Shown here: positions 1-8,919 of the stretch, piece by piece
How the letters are laid out: every line of letters begins with the position of its first letter
How positions within the stretch are numbered: the first letter of the stretch is position 1
DNA from: Loktanella sp. 5RATIMAR09
Lineage (GTDB): Bacteria > Pseudomonadota > Alphaproteobacteria > Rhodobacterales > Rhodobacteraceae
Assembly (NCBI RefSeq): GCF_001419985.1
Contig: NZ_LJAL01000005.1
Span: forward strand, 62,001-126,000
DNA length: 64,000 nt
Reading direction: 5' to 3'
Translations under genes and position numbers: made by a program
Notes under the pieces: model-generated
Seen by the model: only the letters and a program-made list of their open reading frames with translations
Databases searched by the model: none
What the model was told of the DNA's origin: nothing

Positions 1-1178
1 AACGGCATCCGCAGCATCCACACAAACAGCGGAATGAAGGCAAGGTTGATCAGAACAGCTGCAAGGTTCGAGATATAGAAGGAACCGATCAGGCCCCAGA
101 CAAACTCGCTCTGGTCAAGAAAAAGGCGCGGGCCGGGCGTGAGGCCCCAAATCACCATCCCGCCCAGCAGGATCGCCGTTGTCGGCGAGCCGGGAATACC
201 CAATGTCAGCATCGGCAGCATCGAGCCTGTCGACGCCGAGTTATTGGCGGCCTCGGGTGCGGCAACCCCGTCAGGAGAGCCTTTGCCGTACTCTTGGGGG
301 GTCCGCGAGAGCATCTTGGCAACACCGTAAGACATCAACGACCCGGGTGTGGCACCTGCCGCTGGCAGGACACCAACAAAGAAGCCGAGGAATGAGCCAA
401 TCAATGTGCCTTTCCAGCCCTTTTTCGTGGCTTCCTTTGAGTCCGCGATCAAACCCTTCGCAGTCATCTTGGGGTTTGTCGTTGTGACCTCGCCGCGCGT
501 TTGTTCGATCGTCCAGATCATTTCCCCGATGCCATAGACACCGATGGCCAGAACGATAAAGCCGATCCCGCGCAGGAACCCTTGTATGTCAAAAAGCACC
601 AGCCGCGGTTCGCCCGATATCGTATCAAATCCGACAGTCGCAAGCACCAGACCAAAGCAGATCGAAAAGATCGTCTTGGGAATATCATCGCCGCCGAGAC
701 CTACAAACGTGGCAAAGGCCAGCAGCATCAGGGCGAAAATTTCCGGTGGACCGAATGAAAGCGCCATCGTCGCAAGTAGCGGCGCAAACAGTGTGAAGAG
801 GACGGTGGCAACGGTGCCGCCCACAAAGGACGCCAACGCCGCAGTCACCAAGGCCAGACTGGCCCGCCCCTGAAGCGCCAGTGGACGCCCGTCAAACGTT
901 GTAGCCACGGCGGTTGATGCCCCGGGTATGCCAAGTGTGACAGATGAAATCGCACCGCCATACATCGCGCCATAATAGATTGCCGCAAGAAAAATGATGG
1001 CCGAACTGGGTGGCACCAGAAATGTGATCGGCAAAAGGATTGCCACGCCGTTCACCGACCCCAAACCGGGCATCGCGCCGATAAAGAGCCCGACAGTCAC
1101 GCCAATCAGGATCAACATCAGATTGATCGGCATGAGTGCCAGAAAAATGCCGTCGGCAAGAGATGAGAAAACTTCCAT
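1..1178 (-). CDS. tctA: TctA-family large permease subunit of a TTT transporter (partial, C-terminus outside window)
   Basis: Large, many-pass inner-membrane subunit of a tripartite tricarboxylate transporter, which imports organic acids by secondary transport with a periplasmic binding protein. The frame is open from an ATG at 1178 to the window edge, about 392 residues of the usual ~500. The start is preceded by GAGGA. The N-terminal glycine-rich motif GAMPGLGSVNG and the internal repeat-like GVLPAAGATPG are the family hallmarks. It is the third gene of a tctC-tctB-tctA set, 24 bases after tctB. The substrate cannot be told from sequence. Confidence 0.9.
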   Translation of the reverse strand, partial: MEVFSSLADGIFLALMPINLMLILIGVTVGLFIGAMPGLGSVNGVAILLPITFLVPPSSAIIFLAAIYYGAMYGGAISSVTLGIPGASTAVATTFDGRPLALQGRASLALVTAALASFVGGTVATVLFTLFAPLLATMALSFGPPEIFALMLLAFATFVGLGGDDIPKTIFSICFGLVLATVGFDTISGEPRLVLFDIQGFLRGIGFIVLAIGVYGIGEMIWTIEQTRGEVTTTNPKMTAKGLIADSKEATKKGWKGTLIGSFLGFFVGVLPAAGATPGSLMSYGVAKMLSRTPQEYGKGSPDGVAAPEAANNSASTGSMLPMLTLGIPGSPTTAILLGGMVIWGLTPGPRLFLDQSEFVWGLIGSFYISNLAAVLINLAFIPLFVWMLRMP

Positions 1179-1202
1179 GATGGTCCTCGGTTCGCGGCTG
1201 CG

Positions 1203-1706
1203 TCAGTAAATGATGTCGTACATCACATCGAAGAATGGCTGGGTGAACGGCATGCCCTGCGGCATTGAAATCTGCATCGCGCCCTCAAAGAAAAAGAACA
1301 GCGCAATCGGCAGGACAATCGCCATCGCCAGTGTCAGCAGCCACGAATGTCTGCCGAGAAAGCGCAGATAGTAGATCAGGAAAAGTCCAACTGCGCCGTA
1401 CATCGACACCACAGAAATCATGGCGACAAATCCGACAACCCCGCCGCCGACAAGCAGGACCGTCCGCCATCCAAAACGGTCCATCAGAGGCTCGTCCGAG
1501 ACGGATGCCGGGCTTTTGCCGCGCCACCATTTCCACGCGATGGCGCAGCAGCTTAGCAGCATGCCAACAGACAGCCAGAATGGCCAAAACCCGCCACCCG
1601 GCCCTTGGCCGCGAATATAACCGATGGGAAGTTCGGCGCTCTTCCACATCAGGTAGAGTGAAAAGAGGGCAAGAAACCCCGCGAGCGAAATCTCACCTTG
1701 GCGCAT
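1203..1706 (-). CDS. tctB: TctB-family small permease subunit of the first TTT transporter
   Basis: Small membrane subunit (167 aa) of the first TTT transporter, with four predicted membrane segments: near residues 8-25, 40-58, 80-105 and 115-160, the last a pair. The motif GYIRGQGPGGGFWPF after the first helix is typical of the TctB family. The start at 1706 has a GGGGG ribosome site. The gene sits between tctC and tctA, the usual order. It is much shorter than the paralogue at 5740-6327, so the two sets are not a recent duplication. Confidence 0.85.
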   Translation of the reverse strand: MRQGEISLAGFLALFSLYLMWKSAELPIGYIRGQGPGGGFWPFWLSVGMLLSCCAIAWKWWRGKSPASVSDEPLMDRFGWRTVLLVGGGVVGFVAMISVVSMYGAVGLFLIYYLRFLGRHSWLLTLAMAIVLPIALFFFFEGAMQISMPQGMPFTQPFFDVMYDIIY

Positions 1707-1732
1707 GTCTGCCCCCTTTCCTTCAGTGTGGC

Positions 1733-2704
1733 TTAGCCGTCAATTTCGGACAAAAGCTGACGATGGTTTGCAACCTGCGTTGCCCAGTAGGCGCGGGTTT
1801 CCGCTTCATCCATCGGCAGTGGCGACAGGCTTTCAGAGACAAGGTAGTCCTGCCATGCATCGCTTGCGTAGACCTGACCGAAGATGTCCCGGTAATAGGC
1901 CGCAGCTTCATCTGACATGCCGGGCGCACCGACAATCGCGCGCTGGTTATAGTAGGAAAAGTCGTGTCCCAATTCCTTGATCGTCGGCACGTCAGGGTAG
2001 GCGTCCATGCGTGTGTCCGAGAAGGCAAGGAGCGGTATGAAATCGCCGGCCTCGTAAAAACCCTTGGCTTCGGCAGGGTTGTTCACGGTCGCCATGATCT
2101 GCTGACCGGCAAGGTCTTTGGCCACAGCACCACCACCATCATAAGGGATGTACTTGATGTCGAGGTCATAGACGCCGGCCATATAAGCGATGACGATCGA
2201 GTCTTCCTGACCGGCACCCGTGCCGCCCATCACATACTCGCCGTCCATCTCGCGGACTTTGGCAAGAAACCCGTCAAAGTCCGTTATGCCTGAATCCTTG
2301 TGAACCCAAAGCACGAAAGGATCCACGCCCATCATCGTAATCGGCGTGAAGGTTTCGATATCAATGCCCAGCGCCTCTTGGCGGATCGGCGTTGTGTAGA
2401 AAGAGTTCAGCGTCACCATGAGCGTATGGTCGGGATCACGCGCATCATTGAGATGCAGCAGTGCCTCTGCGCCTGAACCGCCGCCACGGTTGGTCGGGAT
2501 CAGAGGCCGGTTTGTCATATCGTTTGCTTCGACAACAGATTGCACAAAGCGCGCGATCTGGTCTGCGCCGCCACCGGGACCAGCCATGATTGTGAAATCG
2601 ATCGGGCGTGTCGGCTGCCACTCCTGCGCGAGGGCAGAAATGGGAAGCGTTGCAAGGGTGCCACCGACGGCCAGCCCCAGAAAAAGCCTTTTAGAAAGTT
2701 TCAT
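1733..2704 (-). CDS. tctC: TctC-family periplasmic substrate-binding protein of the first TTT transporter
   Basis: Periplasmic binding protein (323 aa) that delivers an organic acid to TctA/TctB. A signal peptide covers residues 1-26, ending ISALA-Q. The family motif GGGADQIAR near residue 44 lines the ligand carboxylate site in known TctC/Bug structures. GGAGGAA lies just before the ATG. It is the first gene of the tctCBA set. Only about 33% of residues look alike by eye between this and the TctC at 6341, so the two probably bind different ligands (inference). Confidence 0.9.
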   Translation of the reverse strand: MKLSKRLFLGLAVGGTLATLPISALAQEWQPTRPIDFTIMAGPGGGADQIARFVQSVVEANDMTNRPLIPTNRGGGSGAEALLHLNDARDPDHTLMVTLNSFYTTPIRQEALGIDIETFTPITMMGVDPFVLWVHKDSGITDFDGFLAKVREMDGEYVMGGTGAGQEDSIVIAYMAGVYDLDIKYIPYDGGGAVAKDLAGQQIMATVNNPAEAKGFYEAGDFIPLLAFSDTRMDAYPDVPTIKELGHDFSYYNQRAIVGAPGMSDEAAAYYRDIFGQVYASDAWQDYLVSESLSPLPMDEAETRAYWATQVANHRQLLSEIDG

Positions 2705-2724
2705 GTTACGTTCCTCCGTGTAGG

Positions 2725-2740
2725 GTCCGGACTTCCGGAC
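2725..2740. repeat. Inverted repeat upstream of the first tctC
   Basis: GTCCGGA-CT-TCCGGAC is a perfect 7-base inverted repeat with a 2-base spacer, 21 bases before the tctC start. It could be an operator or an mRNA hairpin in the tctC leader. No T-run follows on either strand, so it is not a standard terminator of the upstream stress-protein gene. Confidence 0.4.
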
Positions 2741-2827
2741 ATGCAGTTTGCGCCTGTCGCGCGGTTTTTATTTCGTTTTGGGGGTATTGCCCCGCCATCC
2801 TGGGCTGTTGCGCGGCCCGGGAATGTT

Positions 2828-3679
2828 TCAGTGGGCCATCAGGATCGGCATGTCTGTTTTGTCCACGATGCGTTCGGTGTTGCCCCCGAACAGCATCTCG
2901 GTTTCATGGCTATGGCTATAGGCTCCGATGACGAGCAAGCTTGCGCCGATTTTCTTGCTGGTCTTGAGCAACTCGGTCGCAGGGTCTTTGCCCTCGAAGC
3001 GCTCAATCTCGGCGGTGATGCCGCGTTGCGCGTAATAGTCCACCAGTTCGTCCACGCTTGGGCCATGCGACTGGAGCTTGCCACCTGTAAGAATACTGAC
3101 CTTTTGGGCTGCGTGAACAATGTCGAGAGAAGAGGCGACAGCACGGGCCGCAGGCAGCGAACCATTCCAGCCGATTGCGACGTGCCGGGCGAAGGTTTCA
3201 TCGGGCTGCAGTTGCCCCGGACAAATCAGAACGGGCCGTCCCGCGCCATAGAGTGCGGCCTTCAGAGAGCTTTGGCCGAGGTTGCGTTCACGCTGCGGTT
3301 TCGGAAGAACAATCAGGTCCGACAACCGGCCAGCATGTTTGACGACATCCGCCATGCGCCCGTCTTTTTCGGCGAAGGTACAGATGACAGAGCCGTCATC
3401 GCCACCATTCTCGCTTAGGCCGAACTCACGTGCCAGACGGTGCAAAATGCCGCGCAGATGGTCCTCTTGCCGGTTCGCAAGTTCAACGGCCTGTTCCATC
3501 ATTACCTTGCGTGCAAAATCATTCAGGGGAATGCCCGTTGGCATCAGATCTTTGGCCTGCGCACGGCAATGCACAACATTGACCTGTGCTTGATGTTGCT
3601 TTGCAAGCTCTGCTGCATGTGCAAGCACGGTTGCAACCATGCCATCGCCACGAACGGGTACCAGGATGGACCTTATCAT
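2828..3679 (-). CDS. Tandem universal stress protein (UspA family)
   Basis: Cytoplasmic stress protein of 283 aa made of two Usp folds (about 1-145 and 155-283). The C-terminal copy keeps the nucleotide-binding pattern GAYSHSHETEMLFGGNTE. The first copy starts MIRSILVPVRG, the usual first beta strand, so I place the start at 3679; an in-frame upstream ATG at 3790 would add 37 unlike residues. It is the gene before tctC and on the same strand, with 123 bases between them, so it may be co-transcribed with the first transporter. Usp genes next to TTT or TRAP transporters are common; the role there is unclear. Confidence 0.85.
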   Translation of the reverse strand: MIRSILVPVRGDGMVATVLAHAAELAKQHQAQVNVVHCRAQAKDLMPTGIPLNDFARKVMMEQAVELANRQEDHLRGILHRLAREFGLSENGGDDGSVICTFAEKDGRMADVVKHAGRLSDLIVLPKPQRERNLGQSSLKAALYGAGRPVLICPGQLQPDETFARHVAIGWNGSLPAARAVASSLDIVHAAQKVSILTGGKLQSHGPSVDELVDYYAQRGITAEIERFEGKDPATELLKTSKKIGASLLVIGAYSHSHETEMLFGGNTERIVDKTDMPILMAH

Positions 3680-4230
3680 CACCAAGAACCGCCTTTGTCT
3701 TCCTGCGCTGTTGCAACGCGCCACATTCATAGAGCGAGTTCCGACACCAAGGTGCAGCCTTTCGCTGTTATAGATGTATTGAGGGCGCAAGATTATTTCG
3801 TCAAGTATTTTTCCTTTGAAACTTAGTTTCGATCACAATTTTTTGAGGTTTTATAAGCCCTTGTAAAACATTTGTTTTTCAGTACGCTGAAGTATACAGG
3901 CCGGTTAGCGTGCGAAATGCCGCTTTCTTGGTCATCTTTCGCAGATAGCGGCATGTTGTCGCGGAGCCGAATCGTCTGCATGCGCCGCAAAAGTGGTTGC
4001 GCCTGATGCGCCTTCGCGTTGTGACAGCGTAAAACCGTTGTAAACCGGACGCGCACGTGGCCCGCCGTGCCACTGCCCGTTCCCGCACGAAAGTACCCTG
4101 ATACCAGCCTCTAAGGGTCCATCTGTGATCATTCAGACGATCGTAAGCGAGGGTAGAACCCGACCGCCTCAGACAGTACTTGTCTGACGATGCCGACGGT
4201 CTGTTGCCACGAACCGCACTGCCGGTTGGA
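3680..4230. other. 551-base intergenic region between usp and the second tctA
   Basis: No convincing gene: the short frames here lack ribosome sites and any family signature. It must hold the promoter for the usp-tctCBA unit (minus strand). Visible structure: GAAAC-TTA-GTTTC (3818-3830), an inverted repeat in an AT-rich patch 140 bases before usp, and TCAGACA-GTACT-TGTCTGA (4169-4187), 44 bases after the tctA stop. The second lacks a T-run, so it is a weak terminator or an operator. Confidence 0.5.
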
Positions 4231-5724
4231 CTAATGGCGTCTCCGCAAGGCCCCCCTCAGGCTTGGCACGAGTGACCACAAAATGAAAAGCAGGGCGAGA
4301 CCCAAGATCGTGGCGCTGATGGGGCGGGTGAAAAATACGGTCCAGTCCTGTTTTGCGTTTGCCATGGATGTCAGGAAATAGCGCTCTGCAAGCGGGCCAA
4401 GAATGACGCCAAGAACCAAGGGTGCGGATGGAAATCCGACCCGCTTCATCCCCCAACCCAGCACCCCGAACGCCAGACAGACATAGACATCAAAGATATT
4501 GTTGCGCACCCCGAAGGCACCCACGACGCTGAGGACGATGATAAAGGCCGCAAGGATCGCAGGAGGTGTCCGCATCAGGGTCGAAAACAGCTGCGCCACA
4601 CCGATGCCGGCAAAAATCATCAGCACATTGGCGATGATCATGGCGGCGAAGATGGTGTAGACCATCGAGGGGTCCATGATGAACAGCAGTGGCCCCGGGC
4701 TGACCCCGTGCAACATCATCGCGGCCAGCATGATCGCGGTCGCCGCACTTCCGGGAATACCCAGTGTCAGCAGCGGCACCATTGCTGCCCCCGTGGTGGC
4801 GTTTTTGGCTGATTCCGGTGCGGCAAGGCCTTCTTCCACGCCGGTTCCAAATTCCTTACCCCGTTTCGAGACCTGTTTTTCGATACCATAGGCAATCACT
4901 GCGCCGGGGGTGGCACCCGCACCGGGGATCATACCGATCAGACAGCCGATACCGGTACCGCGTGCGATTGCGCCTTTGACATTCAGAATGTCGCGAAAGC
5001 CTGCGCCAATCGCTTTGCCGCCTGTTTTCTTGGGGCGCAGGTCTCTATCTGTTGCCAAAAGGTCGACGACCTCGCCAATCGCGAAGAGACCAATCATCAC
5101 CACGACAAAACGAACGCCGCTTTCCATTTCGGGCACGCCGAAACTGAATCGGGCCTGACCATAAAGTGGATCTACACCGACAGTTCCGACCGCGATGCCG
5201 AGCAAGAGCGATACCATCGTGATGACCGGTTGATCCTTGGCGATCGCAATCACACTGACCAGTCCGAGCAACGTGGCTGCAAAGAATTCAGGCTGCGAAA
5301 ATTTGAGCGCGAAACTGGCGAAGGGGGCCGACAGAAACGTCAGCACCAAAGCACTGACAAGCCCGCCAACCGCCGAGGCGGTTACGGCAATCGTCAAGGC
5401 GCGTTTCGCTTCGCCGCGCTTGGTCATCGGGTACCCGTCCCAAGTGGCGGGTAAAGACGCGGGCGTGCCGGGTACGTTGATCAGAATGGCCGATATTGAT
5501 CCGCCAAAGACGCCGCCGACGTAGATGCCGCCCAGAAACAGCATCGATTGCGTGGGTTCCATGACGTAGGTGAACGGCAGGGCCATCGCCATGGCATTGA
5601 CGAAAGAAATGCCCGGCAAAGCGCCCGCCACGACACCGACCAATAGTCCGGTCACGATGGTCATGAAGTACCAGAACTGGAACGCGGCCAGAAACCCGCC
5701 GCCGAGAAGATCTAGAGCAGCCAT
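4231..5724 (-). CDS. tctA: TctA-family large permease subunit of the second TTT transporter
   Basis: Many-pass inner-membrane permease of 497 aa, full family length. It carries GALPGISFVNAMAMALPF near residue 36 and GMIPGAGATPGAVIAYG in the second half, the two repeated family motifs. AGGAAA precedes the ATG. It is the last gene of the unit sauS-sauT-tctC-tctB-tctA, so its likely substrate is whatever the ligase and dehydrogenase upstream consume (inference). Confidence 0.92.
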   Translation of the reverse strand: MAALDLLGGGFLAAFQFWYFMTIVTGLLVGVVAGALPGISFVNAMAMALPFTYVMEPTQSMLFLGGIYVGGVFGGSISAILINVPGTPASLPATWDGYPMTKRGEAKRALTIAVTASAVGGLVSALVLTFLSAPFASFALKFSQPEFFAATLLGLVSVIAIAKDQPVITMVSLLLGIAVGTVGVDPLYGQARFSFGVPEMESGVRFVVVMIGLFAIGEVVDLLATDRDLRPKKTGGKAIGAGFRDILNVKGAIARGTGIGCLIGMIPGAGATPGAVIAYGIEKQVSKRGKEFGTGVEEGLAAPESAKNATTGAAMVPLLTLGIPGSAATAIMLAAMMLHGVSPGPLLFIMDPSMVYTIFAAMIIANVLMIFAGIGVAQLFSTLMRTPPAILAAFIIVLSVVGAFGVRNNIFDVYVCLAFGVLGWGMKRVGFPSAPLVLGVILGPLAERYFLTSMANAKQDWTVFFTRPISATILGLALLFILWSLVPSLRGALRRRH

Positions 5725-5739
5725 GATGTTTCCTATCCG

Positions 5740-6327
5740 CTAGTAGATGCCGGTCGCGCGCAGCAACCAGATACTGAAATTATCGAAAATGCCCTGCCCG
5801 CGCGGCAGGGGCATCAGCGCCAGCCCCATGAAAAGCCATAGCAGCGCTATCGTTCCGATCACGGCCACAGGGACCACGACCATCAGGTTCCGAAGCCCGC
5901 CAAACAGACACCAGATACCGATGAAAATGGTGGTGGTGACGGCAAACCCGAAGAGCGGCAGCGACCAGCCATAGGCGATGATCAACAGCAATCCGACAAT
6001 GGCTTTCCCAAAATGATAGTGGTCATCTTCGACCGGAAAAGACAGCGTCGGCTGGCGGCCTGCCGCACCAAGCACCCAGACATCACGCGCAATCCACAGA
6101 ACACAGAACACCGCCATAGCCCTCAGGATCGCTTCTGGCCAAGCTGCCGGACCCAAACCTATCGTGCTTGCTGTCTGATCGCTTTCGAACATGAAGCCAG
6201 GCAGGATGACGGCCATCACCAAGAGCCCGAACGGCAAGAGTGTCGGCAAAAGAAGGCCAAGTCCGGGGGGAAGCCTCCCCCCGGTCCTTGGTGTCTGGTG
6301 CCGCTTTTTGTTCTGGATCGACGCCAT
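5740..6327 (-). CDS. tctB: TctB-family small permease subunit of the second TTT transporter
   Basis: Small membrane subunit (195 aa) with about four membrane segments: near residues 20-37, 60-75, 100-135 and 140-165. The start at 6327 is chosen because GAGGAAG lies just before it; the longer frame from 6363 would run into tctC. The N-terminal cytoplasmic stretch is basic. It lies 15 bases before tctA and 13 bases after tctC. Confidence 0.82.
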   Translation of the reverse strand: MASIQNKKRHQTPRTGGRLPPGLGLLLPTLLPFGLLVMAVILPGFMFESDQTASTIGLGPAAWPEAILRAMAVFCVLWIARDVWVLGAAGRQPTLSFPVEDDHYHFGKAIVGLLLIIAYGWSLPLFGFAVTTTIFIGIWCLFGGLRNLMVVVPVAVIGTIALLWLFMGLALMPLPRGQGIFDNFSIWLLRATGIY

Positions 6328-6340
6328 GATGCTTCCTCGC

Positions 6341-7291
6341 CTAGTTGGCGAGTTGCGCCGCAATCAGATCGCGGAAGTCGCTGACCATGGCTTGCGCCGC
6401 CTCACCTGTGACCGGCGTGATGCATGAATAGGTCTTTGTACAAAACGCCTGCCATTCGTCTGACGCGGTCGCCGTCGCTACGGCTTGCGCAAGTTTTTCA
6501 ACGACATCGTCTGGTGTTCCGGCGGCGACTGCGATGCTGCGATAGTTATCGAGACCGGATATATCGATGCCGAGTTCCGCCGATGTCGGAACATCGGGAA
6601 ATTCAGGATGACGCTCTGCGGAGAAGACGACAACCGGGGTCAGTTGACCGGCCTGTATAAACTGCGCGACATCGCCGGGTTCCTCGTAGATCGCAGATGT
6701 ATGGCCACCAATGGGCGAGGCATAGCGTTCGGCGGGTGCCTGAAACGGTACGTTCTCCATTTCGATGCCTGCATTCGCCAAAAGCTTCAGCGTCACATCG
6801 TCCTGCGTGCCGTAACCTGACGTCGCAACTGTGATTGCGCCGGGATTTTCTTGTGCGAATGCGAAAAGGGCCTCTGCGGTCTGGTGGTCACCGCTGGCGG
6901 GCACAAACAGGAACGAGGGAGAGCTTTGCACCACAGCGATCACTTCGAAATCTTCTGGCTTGTTGTCGCCAAGACCAGAGGCCCATGACGCCACCGTCAG
7001 TGATATCAATGTGCCCATCGTGTACCCGTCTGCCGGGTTGGTCCGCAATTGCGTCAGCCCGGCATTGCCTGATGCGCCACCAACGTTCGACACAGGGATG
7101 GAGACGCCCAGAGGACCTTCCATCAATTGTGCCATCGTCCGGCCCATCAAATCGGCACCACCACCCGGACCAAATGTCACGATCAGCTCGACCGGACGGT
7201 CAGGATAGCCTTGGGCCAAAGCGGCCCCGCTGATGGTCATTGCACTTGTCATAAGGGCCGCGCCAACGGCCATTTTTCCGAATACTTTCAT
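6341..7291 (-). CDS. tctC: TctC-family periplasmic substrate-binding protein of the second TTT transporter
   Basis: Periplasmic binding protein of 316 aa with a signal peptide ending SGAALA-Q near residue 26 and the family motif FGPGGGADLMGR. GGGAGGA precedes the ATG at 7291, which decides this start over the in-frame one at 7378. One feature stands out: FCTKTYSCITPVTG near the C-terminus has two cysteines that could form a disulfide in the periplasm. It follows the acyl-CoA ligase gene by 104 bases on the same strand. Confidence 0.9.
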   Translation of the reverse strand: MKVFGKMAVGAALMTSAMTISGAALAQGYPDRPVELIVTFGPGGGADLMGRTMAQLMEGPLGVSIPVSNVGGASGNAGLTQLRTNPADGYTMGTLISLTVASWASGLGDNKPEDFEVIAVVQSSPSFLFVPASGDHQTAEALFAFAQENPGAITVATSGYGTQDDVTLKLLANAGIEMENVPFQAPAERYASPIGGHTSAIYEEPGDVAQFIQAGQLTPVVVFSAERHPEFPDVPTSAELGIDISGLDNYRSIAVAAGTPDDVVEKLAQAVATATASDEWQAFCTKTYSCITPVTGEAAQAMVSDFRDLIAAQLAN

Positions 7292-7395
7292 TATACTATC
7301 CTCCCATTTGTGTTGTCTCACCGGCGTGCCGATCTGGCTTGTCCGGGTCGTTGGTGTCGCGGCGTCCCTCTCCTCCAAGAGATGTGCCGCCAGGT

Positions 7396-8919
7396 TTAGG
7401 CTGTCATTTCTGCCAGCCTCAGTCGTTGGATCTTGCCAGACGGACCTTTGGGCAAATCATCCAAGATATGAATGACATCCGGGCATTTGAACTTGCCCAG
7501 TTTTTGCAAACAGAGTGCAAGAAGTTCGGGTTGGGCGACAGTGGAGCCGTCCCGCAGTTTCACCGCAGCTTCGACCCGTTCGCCATACCTTGCGCAGGGG
7601 CGGGCAAAGGCAGCAGCTTCGACGACATCGGGATGGGAATAGAGCGTTTCATCGACCTCGCGCGGCGCGATGTTTTCCCCGCCCTTGATGATCAGCTCTT
7701 TCAGACGACCCGTGACAAAAACATACCCGTCAGTGTCGATCTTTCCCAGATCGCCGGTCCGGAGCCAGCCTGTATTGGTAAAAGTCGCCCGTGTCGCTTC
7801 GGGGTTCTTGTAGTATTCAAGCATGACATTCGGACCGCGAATGGCAATTTCACCCTCGGTATCCGCGCCCAGCGGCTCCAGTTCGGGCGACAGGATCGCG
7901 ACCTCATTGCCATAGGCTAATCCGGGCGATCCGATTTTGCGCAGCCCCGGCGGTAGCGGGTTTGACAAGATCTGCGCCGCAGTTTCGGTCAGGCCCATGG
8001 TTTCCACAATCGGGATACCGAAACGCTGCTCGAACGCCGACTGTGTCTCGACTGCCAGCGCAGAGGAGGCTGACCGGCCGAACCTGATGCGGGCTTTGGT
8101 TGCGGCGTCAGGATCTGTCTTGCCATGGAGCAGATGCGAAATGATGGTCGGCACAACCGAAAACCACGTGACCTGTTGCTCTGCGCAAACCGTCCAGAAC
8201 CGGCTGGCCGAGAATTTCTCGCAGACCACAACTGCGCCGCCTGCGATAAGAGGGCCCATGATTGTCACGCAAAGTCCGTTGATATGATAGATGGGCAGCA
8301 CGCAAAGCCCGCGATCGTGCGGTGACAGGTCATGCGCCAAAACCGTGGTCCACCCGCCTGCCAGCAGGCTGGCATGCGTGTGCAACACGCCTTTGGGTCG
8401 CCCTGTCGTGCCCGAAGTATACATCAAAAGCGCATGATCCGCCGCCACAAGGTCAGCCAGTGGGCCGTGCGGTGTGTTGTCGGGCCACGCGATGCTTTGC
8501 CCCACAACAACCGTGCGCGCATGGACGTCATGCGCAGCGGTGGCAGCGGTCAGAAGGTCCACCTGATTTTCGCCGACCAAGACAACAACCGAGTCGGAAT
8601 GGGACAGGGCATAGCCCATCGCTTCTGCGCCTGCGACGAGATTGATGATTGCGGCCCGAAAGCCACCGTAGAGCACGCCAAACAGGCACAGGATGCCTTG
8701 GCGACTATTGGGCAACATCACCGCGACGCTATCGCCCTTGGACAGGCCCATACCCGCGAGCTTGCTTGCAATCCATTCAGCTTCCTTGCGCAGGTCCCCC
8801 CATGTCAGCGGGTCTGCGTCGAGGAAATAGTGGCTGATGTCAGCCCCCTGTTCGTCAGCGCGCCGGTCAAGCCAGCTGCGAACAGTTCCCGTGGGGGGCG
8901 GATTTGCCGTCGCATTCAT
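7396..8919 (-). CDS. sauT: AMP-forming acyl-CoA ligase, candidate sulfoacetate--CoA ligase (SauT-like)
   Basis: ANL-superfamily ligase of 507 aa that should activate a carboxylate with ATP and CoA. The AMP-binding P-loop is MYTSGTTGRPKG; the hinge region is RTGDLGKIDTDGYVFVTGR; the C-terminal catalytic lysine lies in GPSGKIQRLR. Its ATG overlaps the stop of the dehydrogenase gene by four bases (ATGA), so the two are translationally coupled. A ligase paired with a CoA-acylating aldehyde dehydrogenase is the SauT/SauS arrangement known from Cupriavidus necator, where sulfoacetate goes to sulfoacetyl-CoA and then sulfoacetaldehyde. The ligase family is certain; the substrate is inferred from the pairing. 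Another small carboxylate is possible. Confidence 0.72.
   Translation of the reverse strand: MNATANPPPTGTVRSWLDRRADEQGADISHYFLDADPLTWGDLRKEAEWIASKLAGMGLSKGDSVAVMLPNSRQGILCLFGVLYGGFRAAIINLVAGAEAMGYALSHSDSVVVLVGENQVDLLTAATAAHDVHARTVVVGQSIAWPDNTPHGPLADLVAADHALLMYTSGTTGRPKGVLHTHASLLAGGWTTVLAHDLSPHDRGLCVLPIYHINGLCVTIMGPLIAGGAVVVCEKFSASRFWTVCAEQQVTWFSVVPTIISHLLHGKTDPDAATKARIRFGRSASSALAVETQSAFEQRFGIPIVETMGLTETAAQILSNPLPPGLRKIGSPGLAYGNEVAILSPELEPLGADTEGEIAIRGPNVMLEYYKNPEATRATFTNTGWLRTGDLGKIDTDGYVFVTGRLKELIIKGGENIAPREVDETLYSHPDVVEAAAFARPCARYGERVEAAVKLRDGSTVAQPELLALCLQKLGKFKCPDVIHILDDLPKGPSGKIQRLRLAEMTA

Noticed and set aside
2540-3418. 292-residue plus-strand frame opposite tctC and usp
   Set aside because: Spans the promoter region and two real genes on the other strand.
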